64,000 nt of DNA, from positions 372,001 through 436,000 of the forward strand of contig JAVJPW010000006.1 of assembly GCA_040217575.1 (NCBI GenBank). The letters are read 5' to 3'. The stretch comes from Pacificispira sp040217575 (lineage in GTDB: Bacteria > Pseudomonadota > Alphaproteobacteria > UBA8366 > Aestuariispiraceae). How positions within the stretch are numbered: position 1 is the stretch's first letter; each line of letters starts with the position of its first letter. Of the stretch, positions 17,266 through 26,138 are shown in pieces. The notes under the pieces are model-generated. The model searched no databases. It was not told the DNA's origin and was given only the letters and a program-made list of their open reading frames with translations. The position numbers and the translations under genes were made by a program.

Positions 17266-18090
17266 ATGGAACGATACGCGATATCCGTTCGCCGGTTTTC
17301 AGCGGCACTGGGCCTAATCATTCTGGGGGCGTGCCAGACCGCAGCCGGTCAGGGCGCTTGTCAGCCCGACGACCGTGTTACGTTCGTTCAAGGGGATGGG
17401 GAATGTCTGGCCATCCAAACCTATCCGACTGCGGGGGCGCGAACGCTGGTTATCGTCCTGCACGGCGATTTGAGCGGCGGTGGCGGCGCCGAGTATATCT
17501 TTCCCGTTGCGGAACAGGCGCGCGATATGGGCGCGACCGCTGTTGCCATGATGCGCCTTGGCTACTCCGGTGGCGGGCGAAGCTCCACCGGACCAGCCAG
17601 CCGGAATGAGCCACGCAATCAAATTTATACGTCGAACGAAATGGATGCGATTGCCGATGCGACGCGGCGGCTTGCCGACCATCATGGCGCGGAAGAGGTG
17701 GTGATGATCGGTCACAGCGGCGGCGCGGTCATGACCGGTGTGATTCTGGGGCGACATCCGGGGCTGGTCGATCGGGCGCTTCTTCTTTCGTGCCCGTGCC
17801 ATATTCCGGACTGGCGGCGCGCCCGCGGGCGCAATCCACTTGCCGCTGCGGAAAGTCCGCATGAATACCTGGAAGCGGTGCCTGCCGAGACGGTGATCCA
17901 TCTGGTGGTCGGCGCAGAGGATTCGAACACCCGACCGTTCCTGTCTGAAAATTATGGCGAAGACGCGGTCGCGCGCGGGCTGGATGCGACGGTGACGGTC
18001 GTCGAAGGCGCCGGTCACAACTTCAACAGCGATATGCGTGACAGCGCCGGATTTCAGGCGGCGCTTCGTGCTGCCGTGTTGGGGGAGTAG
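17266..18090 (+). CDS. Alpha/beta-hydrolase lipoprotein
   Basis: A short signal peptide ends in a lipobox (LGAC, cysteine near residue 22), predicting lipid anchoring in the envelope. The alpha/beta-hydrolase fold is shown by LVIVLHGDLSGGGGAEYIF (oxyanion strand), the nucleophile elbow GHSGGA near residue 152 and a late GAGHNF histidine. An aspartate in VVGAEDSNTRPF probably completes the Ser-Asp-His triad. The substrate is unknown; esterase or peptidase activity are both possible. ATG 17266 places the signal peptide directly at the N-terminus. It converges with the histidine kinase gene, 18 bases away. Confidence 0.8.
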   Translation: MERYAISVRRFSAALGLIILGACQTAAGQGACQPDDRVTFVQGDGECLAIQTYPTAGARTLVIVLHGDLSGGGGAEYIFPVAEQARDMGATAVAMMRLGYSGGGRSSTGPASRNEPRNQIYTSNEMDAIADATRRLADHHGAEEVVMIGHSGGAVMTGVILGRHPGLVDRALLLSCPCHIPDWRRARGRNPLAAAESPHEYLEAVPAETVIHLVVGAEDSNTRPFLSENYGEDAVARGLDATVTVVEGAGHNFNSDMRDSAGFQAALRAAVLGE

Positions 18091-18108
18091 TCTGACAGTT
18101 CGCCGGTG

Positions 18109-19470
18109 TCAGGCGACAGATCGTTCTTTTTCGGCGCTGGTGTCATGAACGATCTTGGGGCGCCTTGTCACGGTACGTTCACCGGGGAATACCATACGAA
18201 CAGTGGTGCCGACGCCGACCATGCTCCAAAGGTCGAAGGTCCCGCCGTGCAGATGGACCAGGCTGCGGCTCAGCGGCAGGCCAAGACCGGTGCCGTCCTT
18301 GCTGTGCCCGGGTTCCGACTGCGCGCGCCCGAAGGGACGCATGACCAGTTCTATATCCTCTGGTGCGATGCCTTTGCCCGTGTCTTCCACTTCCAATGTC
18401 AGACGCCCGTCATCCAGAACTTCCGAACGCACCGTTATGGTGCCGCCTTTGGGGGTGAACTTGCGCGCATTGGTGATCAGGTTGATCAGAACCTGCCGGA
18501 CCTTTCCGCGGTCGGCAAAAAGAAGATAGGAATCCGACGACAGTTCCAACTGCAGGGTATGGTCTTTCCCGACCGTTTCCCAATCGATGATCCGCAGGCA
18601 CTCGCGCGCTGCTTCCGGCAGTGAAAATTTCTCTTCCTCAAGGGTTTCCTCTCCCGACTCGATTTTCGAGATATCAAGGATGTTCCCGACCATATTGACC
18701 AGGTGACCACCGGATTTCGCAATGTCATTGGCATAGTCGCGGTAGCGCGCGTTTCCCAATGGACCGAAAATTTCCTGACGCATCATTTCCGCAAAGCCTA
18801 TGATCGCGTTCAGCGGTGTGCGCAGCTCGTGACTCATGTTCGCCAGGAACGCCGCAGTGATGCGGCTGGCCTCCTCCTGACGGACCAGTTCGAGTTCCAG
18901 GTCGCTGTTCCGTTCCTTCGCCCGGATGACCTGGCGGGCGATCAGGATGAACCATACGAACAACCAGGCCACAATAAGGATCGAGATCACGACCGGCACG
19001 ACCAGAAGCTTTGAAATGTCGGGCATGGCACTTGGCGGCGTCTCATTGATCAGGACAAGTCGCCCGCCCAGGTCCGGCGCATCCAGCGATGCCCAGACAT
19101 AGTTGACCCCTTCGACGTCCAGCGACACCTGATGCGGCTCCAGACGCGGGTTGTCGCGAATATGATTGGCAACGTACAACAGCTGTGCGCGCGCATCGCC
19201 GCCGCCCAGGAATTCGACCATTCCGTCATCCCCGATAATGGCCGCCGCCAGACCGCCCGTCGTCAGAATCTGATGACCGGTCATGTCCGCGCGCAAGTCG
19301 TCCGGCGCATCATGCGTGGCCGAAATCGTCTCCAGCGCGGACAGAAGCAGGTTATGCTTATGGACCACCCCCATGGACGTGGCCGCTTCGAAAAAAACGG
19401 CGCCCAGAAGTCCAAAGGCCACGACGCTTATTATGCTCGCGGCGATGACGGTCCTGGTGTCAGGTTTCAC
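18109..19470 (-). CDS. Membrane sensor histidine kinase
   Basis: Two membrane helices (about residues 7-29 and 155-177) enclose a periplasmic sensor region of about 125 residues. After a short coiled linker (AKERNSDLELELVRQEEASRI) comes the HisKA box with phospho-acceptor MSHELRTPLNAIIGF and the HATPase domain with NLITNARKF (N box), DTGKGIAPED (G1) and DGTGLGLPLSR (G2). No receiver domain is fused and no response regulator is adjacent, so the partner is elsewhere. The start overlaps the end of the upstream DUF2892 gene by four bases, so the two are translationally coupled. Confidence 0.9.
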   Translation of the reverse strand: MKPDTRTVIAASIISVVAFGLLGAVFFEAATSMGVVHKHNLLLSALETISATHDAPDDLRADMTGHQILTTGGLAAAIIGDDGMVEFLGGGDARAQLLYVANHIRDNPRLEPHQVSLDVEGVNYVWASLDAPDLGGRLVLINETPPSAMPDISKLLVVPVVISILIVAWLFVWFILIARQVIRAKERNSDLELELVRQEEASRITAAFLANMSHELRTPLNAIIGFAEMMRQEIFGPLGNARYRDYANDIAKSGGHLVNMVGNILDISKIESGEETLEEEKFSLPEAARECLRIIDWETVGKDHTLQLELSSDSYLLFADRGKVRQVLINLITNARKFTPKGGTITVRSEVLDDGRLTLEVEDTGKGIAPEDIELVMRPFGRAQSEPGHSKDGTGLGLPLSRSLVHLHGGTFDLWSMVGVGTTVRMVFPGERTVTRRPKIVHDTSAEKERSVA

Positions 19471-19685
19471 TCGTCTTGGACCCTCGGCGCGAAATTAAAG
19501 CCGGCCAGATAGTACAGCGGGCAGAATGCAATCACGACGGAGATGATGTTCACGATACCGAAAATCAGGACAAGTGCCGAAACCCAGAAACTGGCGATAA
19601 AGGTGCCGTCGATGGCGCTGACCCAGATCAGGGCGATGCCAAGGACCGCGCGAACCGCCCGGTCAATATTGTGCATGTTACGCAT
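19467..19685 (-). CDS. DUF2892 / YgaP-type transmembrane protein
   Basis: A 72-residue protein with two membrane helices (AVRAVLGIALIWVSAI and FWVSALVLIFGIVNIISVVIAF), preceded by the family start MRNMHNIDRAVR and followed by the conserved CPLYYLAGF segment. In E. coli YgaP this unit anchors a rhodanese; here it is free-standing. It precedes and overlaps a histidine kinase gene, which hints that it could assist sensing at the membrane, but this is inference. Confidence 0.85.
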   Translation of the reverse strand: MRNMHNIDRAVRAVLGIALIWVSAIDGTFIASFWVSALVLIFGIVNIISVVIAFCPLYYLAGFNFAPRVQDE

Positions 19686-19796
19686 GAAAATACGCTACTC
19701 CGATTGAATGGTTGATCGCTTCGCATTCGCGAAACGGCCCCTTCCCTCGGTGCACACACTAGTTCGCGCGGGTAAATATAGGATTAACGGCGCTAT

Positions 19797-21482
19797 TTAC
19801 CTTTCCAGCCGCCGGTATTTGATCCGGGTCGGCTGGTCCGCTTCGACGCCCAGACGGCGCTTACGGTCGGCTTCGTAATCTTCGTAGTTGCCTTCGAACC
19901 AGACGACTTGGCTGTCGCCTTCATAGGCCAGGATGTGGGTGCAAAGCCGGTCCAGGAACCAGCGGTCGTGGCTGATGACGACGGCACAACCCGGGAAGGT
20001 GGCAAGCCCGTCCTCCAGCGCGCGCAGGGTATCGACGTCGAGGTCGTTCGTCGGTTCGTCCAGCAGCAGGACGTTTGCGCCGGACTTCAGCATTTTCGCC
20101 AGATGGACGCGGTTGCGCTCCCCGCCCGAAAGCTGGCCGACCTTCTTCTGCTGATCGCCGCCCTTGAAATTGAAACTGCCGACATAGGCGCGGGATTGGA
20201 CCTTGCGTTTACCAAGTTCCAGCATGTCCGCGCCTTCCGAAATTTCTTCCCAGACGGTGGCGTTTGCGTTCAGCGCATCCCGGGACTGGTCGACGTAGCC
20301 CAGCTTCACGGTTTCCCCCAGTCGGATGGATCCGGAATCCGGCTCTTCCTGTCCGGTGATCATGCGGAACAGCGTCGTCTTACCCGCGCCGTTCGGCCCG
20401 ATGATGCCGACGATGCCACCCGGCGGCAGCTTGAAATTCAACCCGTCCATCAGAAGCTTACCGTCATAGGCCTTGGTCAGGCCCTCCGCCTCGATCACGA
20501 CGCCCCCCAGGCGCGGGCCCGGCGGAATGATGATCTGGGCCGTCTGGTTCGCCTTTTCCGCTTCCTCTGCCTCGCGGACCAGATCGTCATACGCTGAAAT
20601 TCGCGCCTTTGACTTGGTCTGGCGCGCGCGGGCCGATGCGTTCACCCATTCGCGTTCGGCGGCGATGGTGCGCATGCGCGCTTCCTGTTCGCGGCCTTCC
20701 TGCTGAAGGCGCTTCTGCTTCTGTTCCAGCCAGGACGAATAGTTGCCTTCGTACGGAATGCCGCGGCCCCGGTCGAGTTCCAGGATCCAGCCCGTTACAT
20801 TGTCCAGGAAGTATCGGTCGTGGGTCACCATCACGACGGTGCCCGGATAATCGCCCAGGAACCGCTGAAGCCAGGCGACCGATTCCGCATCCAGATGGTT
20901 CGTCGGTTCGTCCAGCAGCAGCATGTCGGGTTTGGACAGCAAAAGGCGCGCCAGCGCGACGCGGCGCTTTTCCCCGCCCGACAGGTTCTTAACCTCCCAA
21001 TCACCCGGCGGACAGCGCAGCGCGTCCATCGCCACCTCTACCCTTGAATCCAGGTCCCAGGCGTCGGCGGCATCAATCTTTTCCTGCAGCTCCGACTGTT
21101 CGGCGATCAGGGTCATCATCTCGTCATCGTCGGTGACTTCGCCCAGTTTCATGGACACGTCATTGAACCGGTCGACGATTTCCTTCAGTTCGCCCAGACC
21201 TTCCATCGCGTTTTCGGCAACGGTCTTGGTTTCGTCCAGCTGCGGTTCCTGCGCCAGATAGCCGATCTTGATGCCGTCCGCCGACCAGGCCTCGCCCGTG
21301 TATTCCGTGTCGATCCCGGCCATGATCCGCAGCAGGGTCGATTTCCCCGCGCCGTTGTAGCCCAGAACACCGATCTTTGCGCCCGGCAGGAACTGCAGGT
21401 TGATATCTTTCAGGACTTCCTTGCCGCCGGGATAGGCCTTGCCCAGCTTGTGCATGCCGAAAACATATTGATACGAGGCCAT
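19797..21482 (-). CDS. ettA: Energy-dependent translational throttle protein EttA (ABC-F)
   Basis: This 561-residue soluble ABC-F ATPase has two nucleotide-binding domains. NBD1 shows GYNGAGKSTLL, the signature LSGGEKRRVALA and Walker B LLLDEPTNHLD. NBD2 shows GPNGAGKTTLF, LSGGERNRVHLA and LLLDEPTNDLD. The linker between them (LEQKQKRLQQEGREQ..) is the P-site-tRNA interaction motif, and the N-terminal YQYVFGMHKLGK matches EttA closely. EttA binds the ribosomal E site and gates entry into elongation according to the ATP/ADP ratio. Length matches E. coli EttA (555). Confidence 0.95.
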   Translation of the reverse strand: MASYQYVFGMHKLGKAYPGGKEVLKDINLQFLPGAKIGVLGYNGAGKSTLLRIMAGIDTEYTGEAWSADGIKIGYLAQEPQLDETKTVAENAMEGLGELKEIVDRFNDVSMKLGEVTDDDEMMTLIAEQSELQEKIDAADAWDLDSRVEVAMDALRCPPGDWEVKNLSGGEKRRVALARLLLSKPDMLLLDEPTNHLDAESVAWLQRFLGDYPGTVVMVTHDRYFLDNVTGWILELDRGRGIPYEGNYSSWLEQKQKRLQQEGREQEARMRTIAAEREWVNASARARQTKSKARISAYDDLVREAEEAEKANQTAQIIIPPGPRLGGVVIEAEGLTKAYDGKLLMDGLNFKLPPGGIVGIIGPNGAGKTTLFRMITGQEEPDSGSIRLGETVKLGYVDQSRDALNANATVWEEISEGADMLELGKRKVQSRAYVGSFNFKGGDQQKKVGQLSGGERNRVHLAKMLKSGANVLLLDEPTNDLDVDTLRALEDGLATFPGCAVVISHDRWFLDRLCTHILAYEGDSQVVWFEGNYEDYEADRKRRLGVEADQPTRIKYRRLER

Positions 21483-21664
21483 GGCGCGACGCTCCTGAAG
21501 TATGGGTGTGATGAATGAATGCCGCTGAAACCCTAGCGGCGAAGGGCGGTTTTAGCGGACCGCGAAGGGCAGGGCAATCAGGGAGGTTGAGTCACAAATC
21601 CTTGGACTGTCGCGATGGGCGACAAAGCTTGCCTGACCGCGTTGCGGCGGCGTAGCTAGTACCC

Positions 21665-22600
21665 ATGGACGACCGAACACCCAAAGTTGCCGCAGGACGC
21701 GCGGCCGGGATCGAAGCGCCCCCAAAGCCGCAGGGGAACCCGGTTTTTGCGGCGCTGTGGATGCTGGGCGCGTTGACCAGCTTCGCAACCATGGCCGTTG
21801 CGGGACGGGAAATTTCGGCGGAGCTGGATGCCTTTCAGCTTATGTTCTATCGCAGCATCATCGGTGTCGTGATCGTATTGGCGATCGGCGCCTTGATTCC
21901 GGGCGGCCTTCGTGGGTTCGGGACCAACCGCATCGGGCTGCATCTTGTGCGGAACAGCGTGCACTTTCTGGGACAGTTCTGCTGGTTTCTTGCGATCGCT
22001 CTGATTTCGCTGGCGGAAGTCTTTGCAATCGAGTTCACGACCCCGATCTGGGTGGCGGTCCTGGCACCGCTTCTTTTGGGGGAACGGCTGACCAGGGGCA
22101 GGGTGATTGCCGTGGCGCTGGGGTTTGTGGGCGTACTGATCATTCTCCGCCCCGGTTCGAACGATTTTGGCATCGGGCACATCGCCATGTTGATCGGCGC
22201 GGTCGGTTTTGGAATGACGATGATTGCGACCAAACGGTTGAGTGCTACGGAAAGGCCACTGACCATTCTGTTCTGGATGGCCGTGATGCAGGCGCCGATG
22301 GGATTTCTGGGCGCTTTCGGCGACGTCCCCTGGCCCAGCTTGCAGACCGGACTATGGCTGGTGGCGGTTGGCGTTTGTGGTCTGACGGCGCATTTCTCCA
22401 TTGCACAGGCTTTCCGCTGGGCCGACGCGACCGTCGTCGCGCCAATGGATTTTCTGCGCCTGCCGCTTATCGCTCTCGTCGGCATGACATTCTATGCCGA
22501 ACCGCTGGACCCGTTCGTTTTCCTGGGTGGGGCGGTGGTATTGGCGGGGAACTGGTTGAACATCCGGTTTGAAAAGAAAAAGACACAGCGGGCGGGCTAA
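21665..22600 (+). CDS. EamA/DMT-family transporter
   Basis: Ten hydrophobic helices in two EamA repeats span this 311-residue protein. Repeat landmarks include LISLAEVFAIEFTTPIWVAVLAPLLLGERL (the helix 3-4 hairpin of repeat 1) and the equivalent ATVVAPMDFLRLPLIALVG in repeat 2. The N-terminus is an approximately 20-residue Pro/Ala-rich cytoplasmic tail. Members of this superfamily export amino acids, purines or other metabolites; the substrate is not predictable. It converges with the DinB gene and overlaps it by four bases. Confidence 0.88.
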   Translation: MDDRTPKVAAGRAAGIEAPPKPQGNPVFAALWMLGALTSFATMAVAGREISAELDAFQLMFYRSIIGVVIVLAIGALIPGGLRGFGTNRIGLHLVRNSVHFLGQFCWFLAIALISLAEVFAIEFTTPIWVAVLAPLLLGERLTRGRVIAVALGFVGVLIILRPGSNDFGIGHIAMLIGAVGFGMTMIATKRLSATERPLTILFWMAVMQAPMGFLGAFGDVPWPSLQTGLWLVAVGVCGLTAHFSIAQAFRWADATVVAPMDFLRLPLIALVGMTFYAEPLDPFVFLGGAVVLAGNWLNIRFEKKKTQRAG

Positions 22601-23160
22601 CCCGACCCTTCGATCATCCATTCGCCGACGCCTGCCTCTGCCACCTCGTCCCTTCGGAAGGGGACGTCCATGGACAGGATGAATTCATCCAGCTGCGGCG
22701 GTTTTACATCCGTCTGGCTTAACAGGTCATGCACCTGTCCGCGATGGTGGGTGGCATGGGCAAACACGTGCTGCAGGATCAGCCACAGCGGGTCCACCTG
22801 ACGCCCATAGCGTTCGGTATCATGCAAAAGGATCGGTTTGTCCATATCGGCGGGGGTAAGACCGGACATCAGGTCGCGCAGGCGCATATCGACGGCCCGG
22901 CGCGCGTCGGCCAGTTCGTCGCGTGACTGGTATTCGACCCCGTCGCCATCGGTGGGCGGATGGGGGGTGCCGGCGATCCGTTCCAGATACCGGCGGTCGG
23001 TGACGACCAGATGATCCAGCGTCGCGTGGATCGACCCGAAGAAGCAGGGACGCGGCGCGAAAAACGCTTCGTCCGGCAGTTGTGCGCAGGCGCGGCCAAG
23101 CCGCAGGTTCGCCAGAATGTGGTTGGCAGCCTGAAGCCGCAGCAGGCCAAGAATGTCCAT
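22597..23160 (-). CDS. DinB family protein (putative metal-dependent hydrolase/thiol transferase fold)
   Basis: A four-helix-bundle DinB/YfiT-like protein of 187 residues. The metal-binding histidines are visible in HATLDHLVVTDRRYLERI and in HVFAHATHHRGQVHDLL, the family HxxxHRGQ motif. Members coordinate zinc or nickel, and some act as bacillithiol or mycothiol transferases; most are uncharacterised. ATG 23160 is chosen because AAGGAAAAGAG precedes it; ATG 23181 lies upstream without a good site. It diverges from hspQ. Confidence 0.85.
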   Translation of the reverse strand: MDILGLLRLQAANHILANLRLGRACAQLPDEAFFAPRPCFFGSIHATLDHLVVTDRRYLERIAGTPHPPTDGDGVEYQSRDELADARRAVDMRLRDLMSGLTPADMDKPILLHDTERYGRQVDPLWLILQHVFAHATHHRGQVHDLLSQTDVKPPQLDEFILSMDVPFRRDEVAEAGVGEWMIEGSG

Positions 23161-23262
23161 TTTCTCTTTTCCTTCCGGCATTAACCCTGTCCGCCAATTT
23201 GGCAGAAACGGGTTGATTTCGCACCTGCGATGAACAATTTATTAGGCATCAAGCAAAGGCGA

Positions 23263-23691
23263 ATGAAAATGCGCGAAGAAGACGATTGGTCGAATCAGGA
23301 AACGGGCAAGTTCAGCCCGCCGCCCCCGCCGAAGGGGCATGACGACATGGATTCCGTGTTCAAGGGCGTGGCCAAATTCACGATTGGTGAGGCTGTGCAG
23401 CACCGGAAATTCGGATTCCAGGGCGTGATTTTCGACGTGGATCCGGAATTTGCGAACTCCGAAGAATGGTACAACGCCATTCCCGAAGACGTGCGCCCGC
23501 GCAAGGATCAGCCGTTCTATCACCTGTTTGCGGTGAACCCGGCGGACCATTCGCCCTATATCGCCTATGTGTCCCAGCAGAATCTGATTCCCTTGCCCGA
23601 TGGGGAAGAAGTTGCCCATCCGCAGCTGGAAGAATTCTTCGATGGTCAGGAAGACGGCCGCTGGGTCGTGCCCCGGGACCGCCTGAACTAG
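23263..23691 (+). CDS. hspQ: Heat shock protein HspQ / hemimethylated-DNA-binding YccV domain
   Basis: The C-terminal 100 residues contain FTIGEAVQHRKFGFQGVIFD, then DQPFYHLFAVN, YIAYVSQQNLIP and HPQLEEFF, the full HspQ/YccV signature. HspQ in enterics binds hemimethylated oriC DNA and is a specificity factor for Lon. A poorly conserved acidic/proline-rich N-terminal extension (FSPPPPPKGHDD) of about 40 residues is typical of alphaproteobacterial versions. ATG 23263 lies close behind AAAGG; in-frame ATGs at 23230 and 23269 are alternatives. Confidence 0.9.
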   Translation: MKMREEDDWSNQETGKFSPPPPPKGHDDMDSVFKGVAKFTIGEAVQHRKFGFQGVIFDVDPEFANSEEWYNAIPEDVRPRKDQPFYHLFAVNPADHSPYIAYVSQQNLIPLPDGEEVAHPQLEEFFDGQEDGRWVVPRDRLN

Positions 23692-23781
23692 GTTTTTCTC
23701 CCTCATTTTTCCGACGATAGATTTTCGCGGCAGGTCGCTTGCGATATCGACGTATCCGATGAATCCCGCTAGTTTTCCCGA

Positions 23782-24531
23782 ATGGTTGGAAACAGGGGGT
23801 CGGATTCAGCTCTTACAGGGGCCAGGATTCTGCGGGGGTTTTGCCTTTCGCTGGTCCTTGGCGCGTGGGCGTTTGCGCCCGGATTGATCCCACGCCATGC
23901 GGTGGCGCAGGACCTGGAACAGGTCCCGGCCTTCATTGTTCAGCAATATCTGGACGCGGCGGAATCCGGCGATGCGCGCGCGCAGTTCCGGCTGGGACTG
24001 TTGCATGAACGCGGACTGATCCCCGGCCCGGACCCGCAGGCGGAAGCCGCGCGCTGGTTCGACCTGGCCGCCGATGGCGGGCATGCCGCCGCCCAGTTCA
24101 AACGCGCAACCATGTATGCCGAAGGCCGCGGCGGGCCGGAAGACCAGGCGGCGGCGGTCGCGCTCTATCGTCTGGCGGCGGAACAGGGGCTGGGCGAGGC
24201 ACAATTCAACCTGGCATTACACCTTCAGAACGGGATCGGCACGGACCGGAACATCGGGGATGCCATCTTGTGGTATGAACAGGCGGCGTTCCGCCGCATC
24301 GCCGGGGCACCGCGTGCCCTGGGTCTGTTGTATCTTTCGGATATCGGTGAAACCCCCAATGACCGGATCGAAGCCTGGGCCTGGCTGACCCTGGCGGCGG
24401 ACGAAGGGGACGCGCTTGCGGACACGCACCTGAACGACCTCGAAGGAAGCCTGTCGGCGGTCGAACTGGAAGAAGCGCGCCAGTTGGCGGCGGCGTATCG
24501 CCAGCTTCGACTGGTTCCGGTCGGCGGCTGA
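23782..24531 (+). CDS. Exported Sel1-like repeat protein
   Basis: A signal peptide (hydrophobic core FCLSLVLGAWAFAPGLI, cleavage after AVA/QDL near residue 43) precedes at least four Sel1-like repeats of about 36 residues, for example DARAQFRLGLLHERG, HAAAQFKRATMYAEGRGG, LGEAQFNLALHLQNGIGT and IEAWAWLTLAADEGD. SLR proteins are helical scaffolds for envelope complexes or signalling. No enzymatic domain is present. The stop is four bases before the next gene's start, so they are probably co-transcribed. Confidence 0.87.
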   Translation: MVGNRGSDSALTGARILRGFCLSLVLGAWAFAPGLIPRHAVAQDLEQVPAFIVQQYLDAAESGDARAQFRLGLLHERGLIPGPDPQAEAARWFDLAADGGHAAAQFKRATMYAEGRGGPEDQAAAVALYRLAAEQGLGEAQFNLALHLQNGIGTDRNIGDAILWYEQAAFRRIAGAPRALGLLYLSDIGETPNDRIEAWAWLTLAADEGDALADTHLNDLEGSLSAVELEEARQLAAAYRQLRLVPVGG

Positions 24532-24535
24532 CCCC

Positions 24536-25318
24536 ATGCCGGACATCGTGACCGACCATCCAACCGAATGGCAGACGCATCTGCCGTTCGAAACGGACGG
24601 CGGTGTCGCGTCCCGGGCGCGGATCGGCGTGGTCACTCTGGCGACGGACCACACGCTGGAATATGACTTCCGCCGGCTGCTGGACTTGCCGGGCGTCGCA
24701 TTCTATGTCGCGCGCATCCCCTTCCAGCCCGAAGTGACGCCGGAAACCCTGGCCGGAATGGAACACAGCTTGGCGGCGACGGCGTCGTTGATCCTTCCGG
24801 GGGTGCCGTTGACCGCCATTGTCTACGGCTGTTCGTCGGCCACCATGGTGCTGGGCGAAGAAACCGTCTTTGCCCGCTTGCGCGAAGGGCGCGGCGTTAT
24901 TCCGCCGACAACCCCGGTAACGGCGGCCTTTGCCGCGTTCAACAGGCTCGACAAGACCCGCATCGCCCTTTTGACGCCCTATGTCCGATCCGTGAATGAA
25001 GAGGTTGCGAACTATTTCCGCGACGCGGGATATGATGTCCCGGTGCTGGCCAGTTACGACTGCGGGAACGACAATATCGTCTGTAACATCCCGACGGATA
25101 CCATCCTGCGCGATGCAATCGCCCTTGGCCGCAGGGACGACGTGGATGCGGTCTTTATCTCATGCACCAGCCTGCGGACCGCGGAAATCATCGCGCAGGC
25201 CGAAGCCGAAACGGGCAAGCCGGTAACATCGTCCAATCATGCAATGGCGTGGCATGCATTGCGGCTTTCGGGTGTCAGTGACAGGGTCGAAGGCCAGGGG
25301 TCGCTGTTTCTGCTGTAG
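24536..25318 (+). CDS. Asp/Glu racemase superfamily enzyme (maleate isomerase / EutA / arylmalonate decarboxylase-like)
   Basis: This 260-residue protein belongs to the two-cysteine Asp/Glu/hydantoin racemase superfamily. The paired catalytic cysteines are in VYGCSSATM (about residue 100) and FISCTSLRT (about residue 205), one in each half of the pseudo-symmetric fold. IGVVTLATDHTLEYDF at the N-terminus and ALLTPYVRSVNEEVANYF mid-protein match maleate cis-trans isomerase and EutA-type members. EutA acts in ectoine catabolism, but no other ectoine genes are seen here, so the substrate is left open. Confidence 0.82.
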   Translation: MPDIVTDHPTEWQTHLPFETDGGVASRARIGVVTLATDHTLEYDFRRLLDLPGVAFYVARIPFQPEVTPETLAGMEHSLAATASLILPGVPLTAIVYGCSSATMVLGEETVFARLREGRGVIPPTTPVTAAFAAFNRLDKTRIALLTPYVRSVNEEVANYFRDAGYDVPVLASYDCGNDNIVCNIPTDTILRDAIALGRRDDVDAVFISCTSLRTAEIIAQAEAETGKPVTSSNHAMAWHALRLSGVSDRVEGQGSLFLL

Positions 25319-25369
25319 TCCGGACTGCATCCGGAGAATTCTTTTCAAAAAAAACGTGGTGGGGGAAAC

Positions 25370-25993
25370 ATGGCGCACGCGGCGCGCTTTTGGGACAGGA
25401 TCGCGGACAGATATGCCGCCCGTCCGGTCGATGATCCGGAATCCTATGAAACGAAACTGGCCAGGACGGAAACGTACCTGCGTCCCGAAATGGATGTGCT
25501 GGAGGTTGGTTGCGGCACGGGTACGACGGCGCTCCATCACGCGGGCAGTGTCCGTCACATCGATTCGGTCGATGTGTCCGCGCGGATGATCGACATCGCG
25601 CGGGAAAAGGCGCGGGCGGCAGGGGTCGGCAATGTCGACTTTTCCGTGGGCGCGCTGGAAGATCTGGAGGGAGGTCCGGCACGCTATGACATCGTCATGG
25701 CGCACAGCCTCCTGCATCTCCTGGCGGACCGTCCGGCCGCCCTTGCCCGGTTTCATGACCTGCTCAAACCCGGTGGATATTTCATTTCATCGACCACCTG
25801 TATCAGCGGCGGTCTGGCGCTGGTGTTAGGCGTCGTGCTGCCGGTCCTGCGGGTCCTGGGGGGCTTGCCCCTGGTCCGGTTCTTTACGCCGGATCGTCTG
25901 GTCGGGGAGGTTGAGGCCGCGGGCTTTCAAATCGACCATCGCTGGCAACCGGGGCCACGGAAAGCCGTTTATCTGGTGGCCCGAAAGGCATAG
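25370..25993 (+). CDS. Class I SAM-dependent methyltransferase
   Basis: Motif I is EVGCGTGTTALHH near residue 44, followed by DSVDVSARMIDIAREKA (motif II acidic residue) and YDIVMAHSLLHLL (motif IV). The C-terminal part has a strongly hydrophobic stretch (GLALVLGVVLPVLRVLGGL) that may contact the membrane. This resembles ubiquinone/menaquinone or phospholipid methyltransferase relatives of about 205 residues. The substrate is not identified. It follows the racemase-family gene by 51 bases on the same strand. Confidence 0.85.
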   Translation: MAHAARFWDRIADRYAARPVDDPESYETKLARTETYLRPEMDVLEVGCGTGTTALHHAGSVRHIDSVDVSARMIDIAREKARAAGVGNVDFSVGALEDLEGGPARYDIVMAHSLLHLLADRPAALARFHDLLKPGGYFISSTTCISGGLALVLGVVLPVLRVLGGLPLVRFFTPDRLVGEVEAAGFQIDHRWQPGPRKAVYLVARKA

Positions 25994-26138
25994 GTCCGGC
26001 GGCCAGGGCCGCTTCGCCCTTGCAATCCCTGTAAACCGGTTTCAGAGTTGCACTGCAACAAAAACGAAACGCGCGCGTCAACAGGACCGGAACGGCAGGC
26101 GCGCGACGGTGCGGTAAAATGGTGGAAAGGAAACGGCG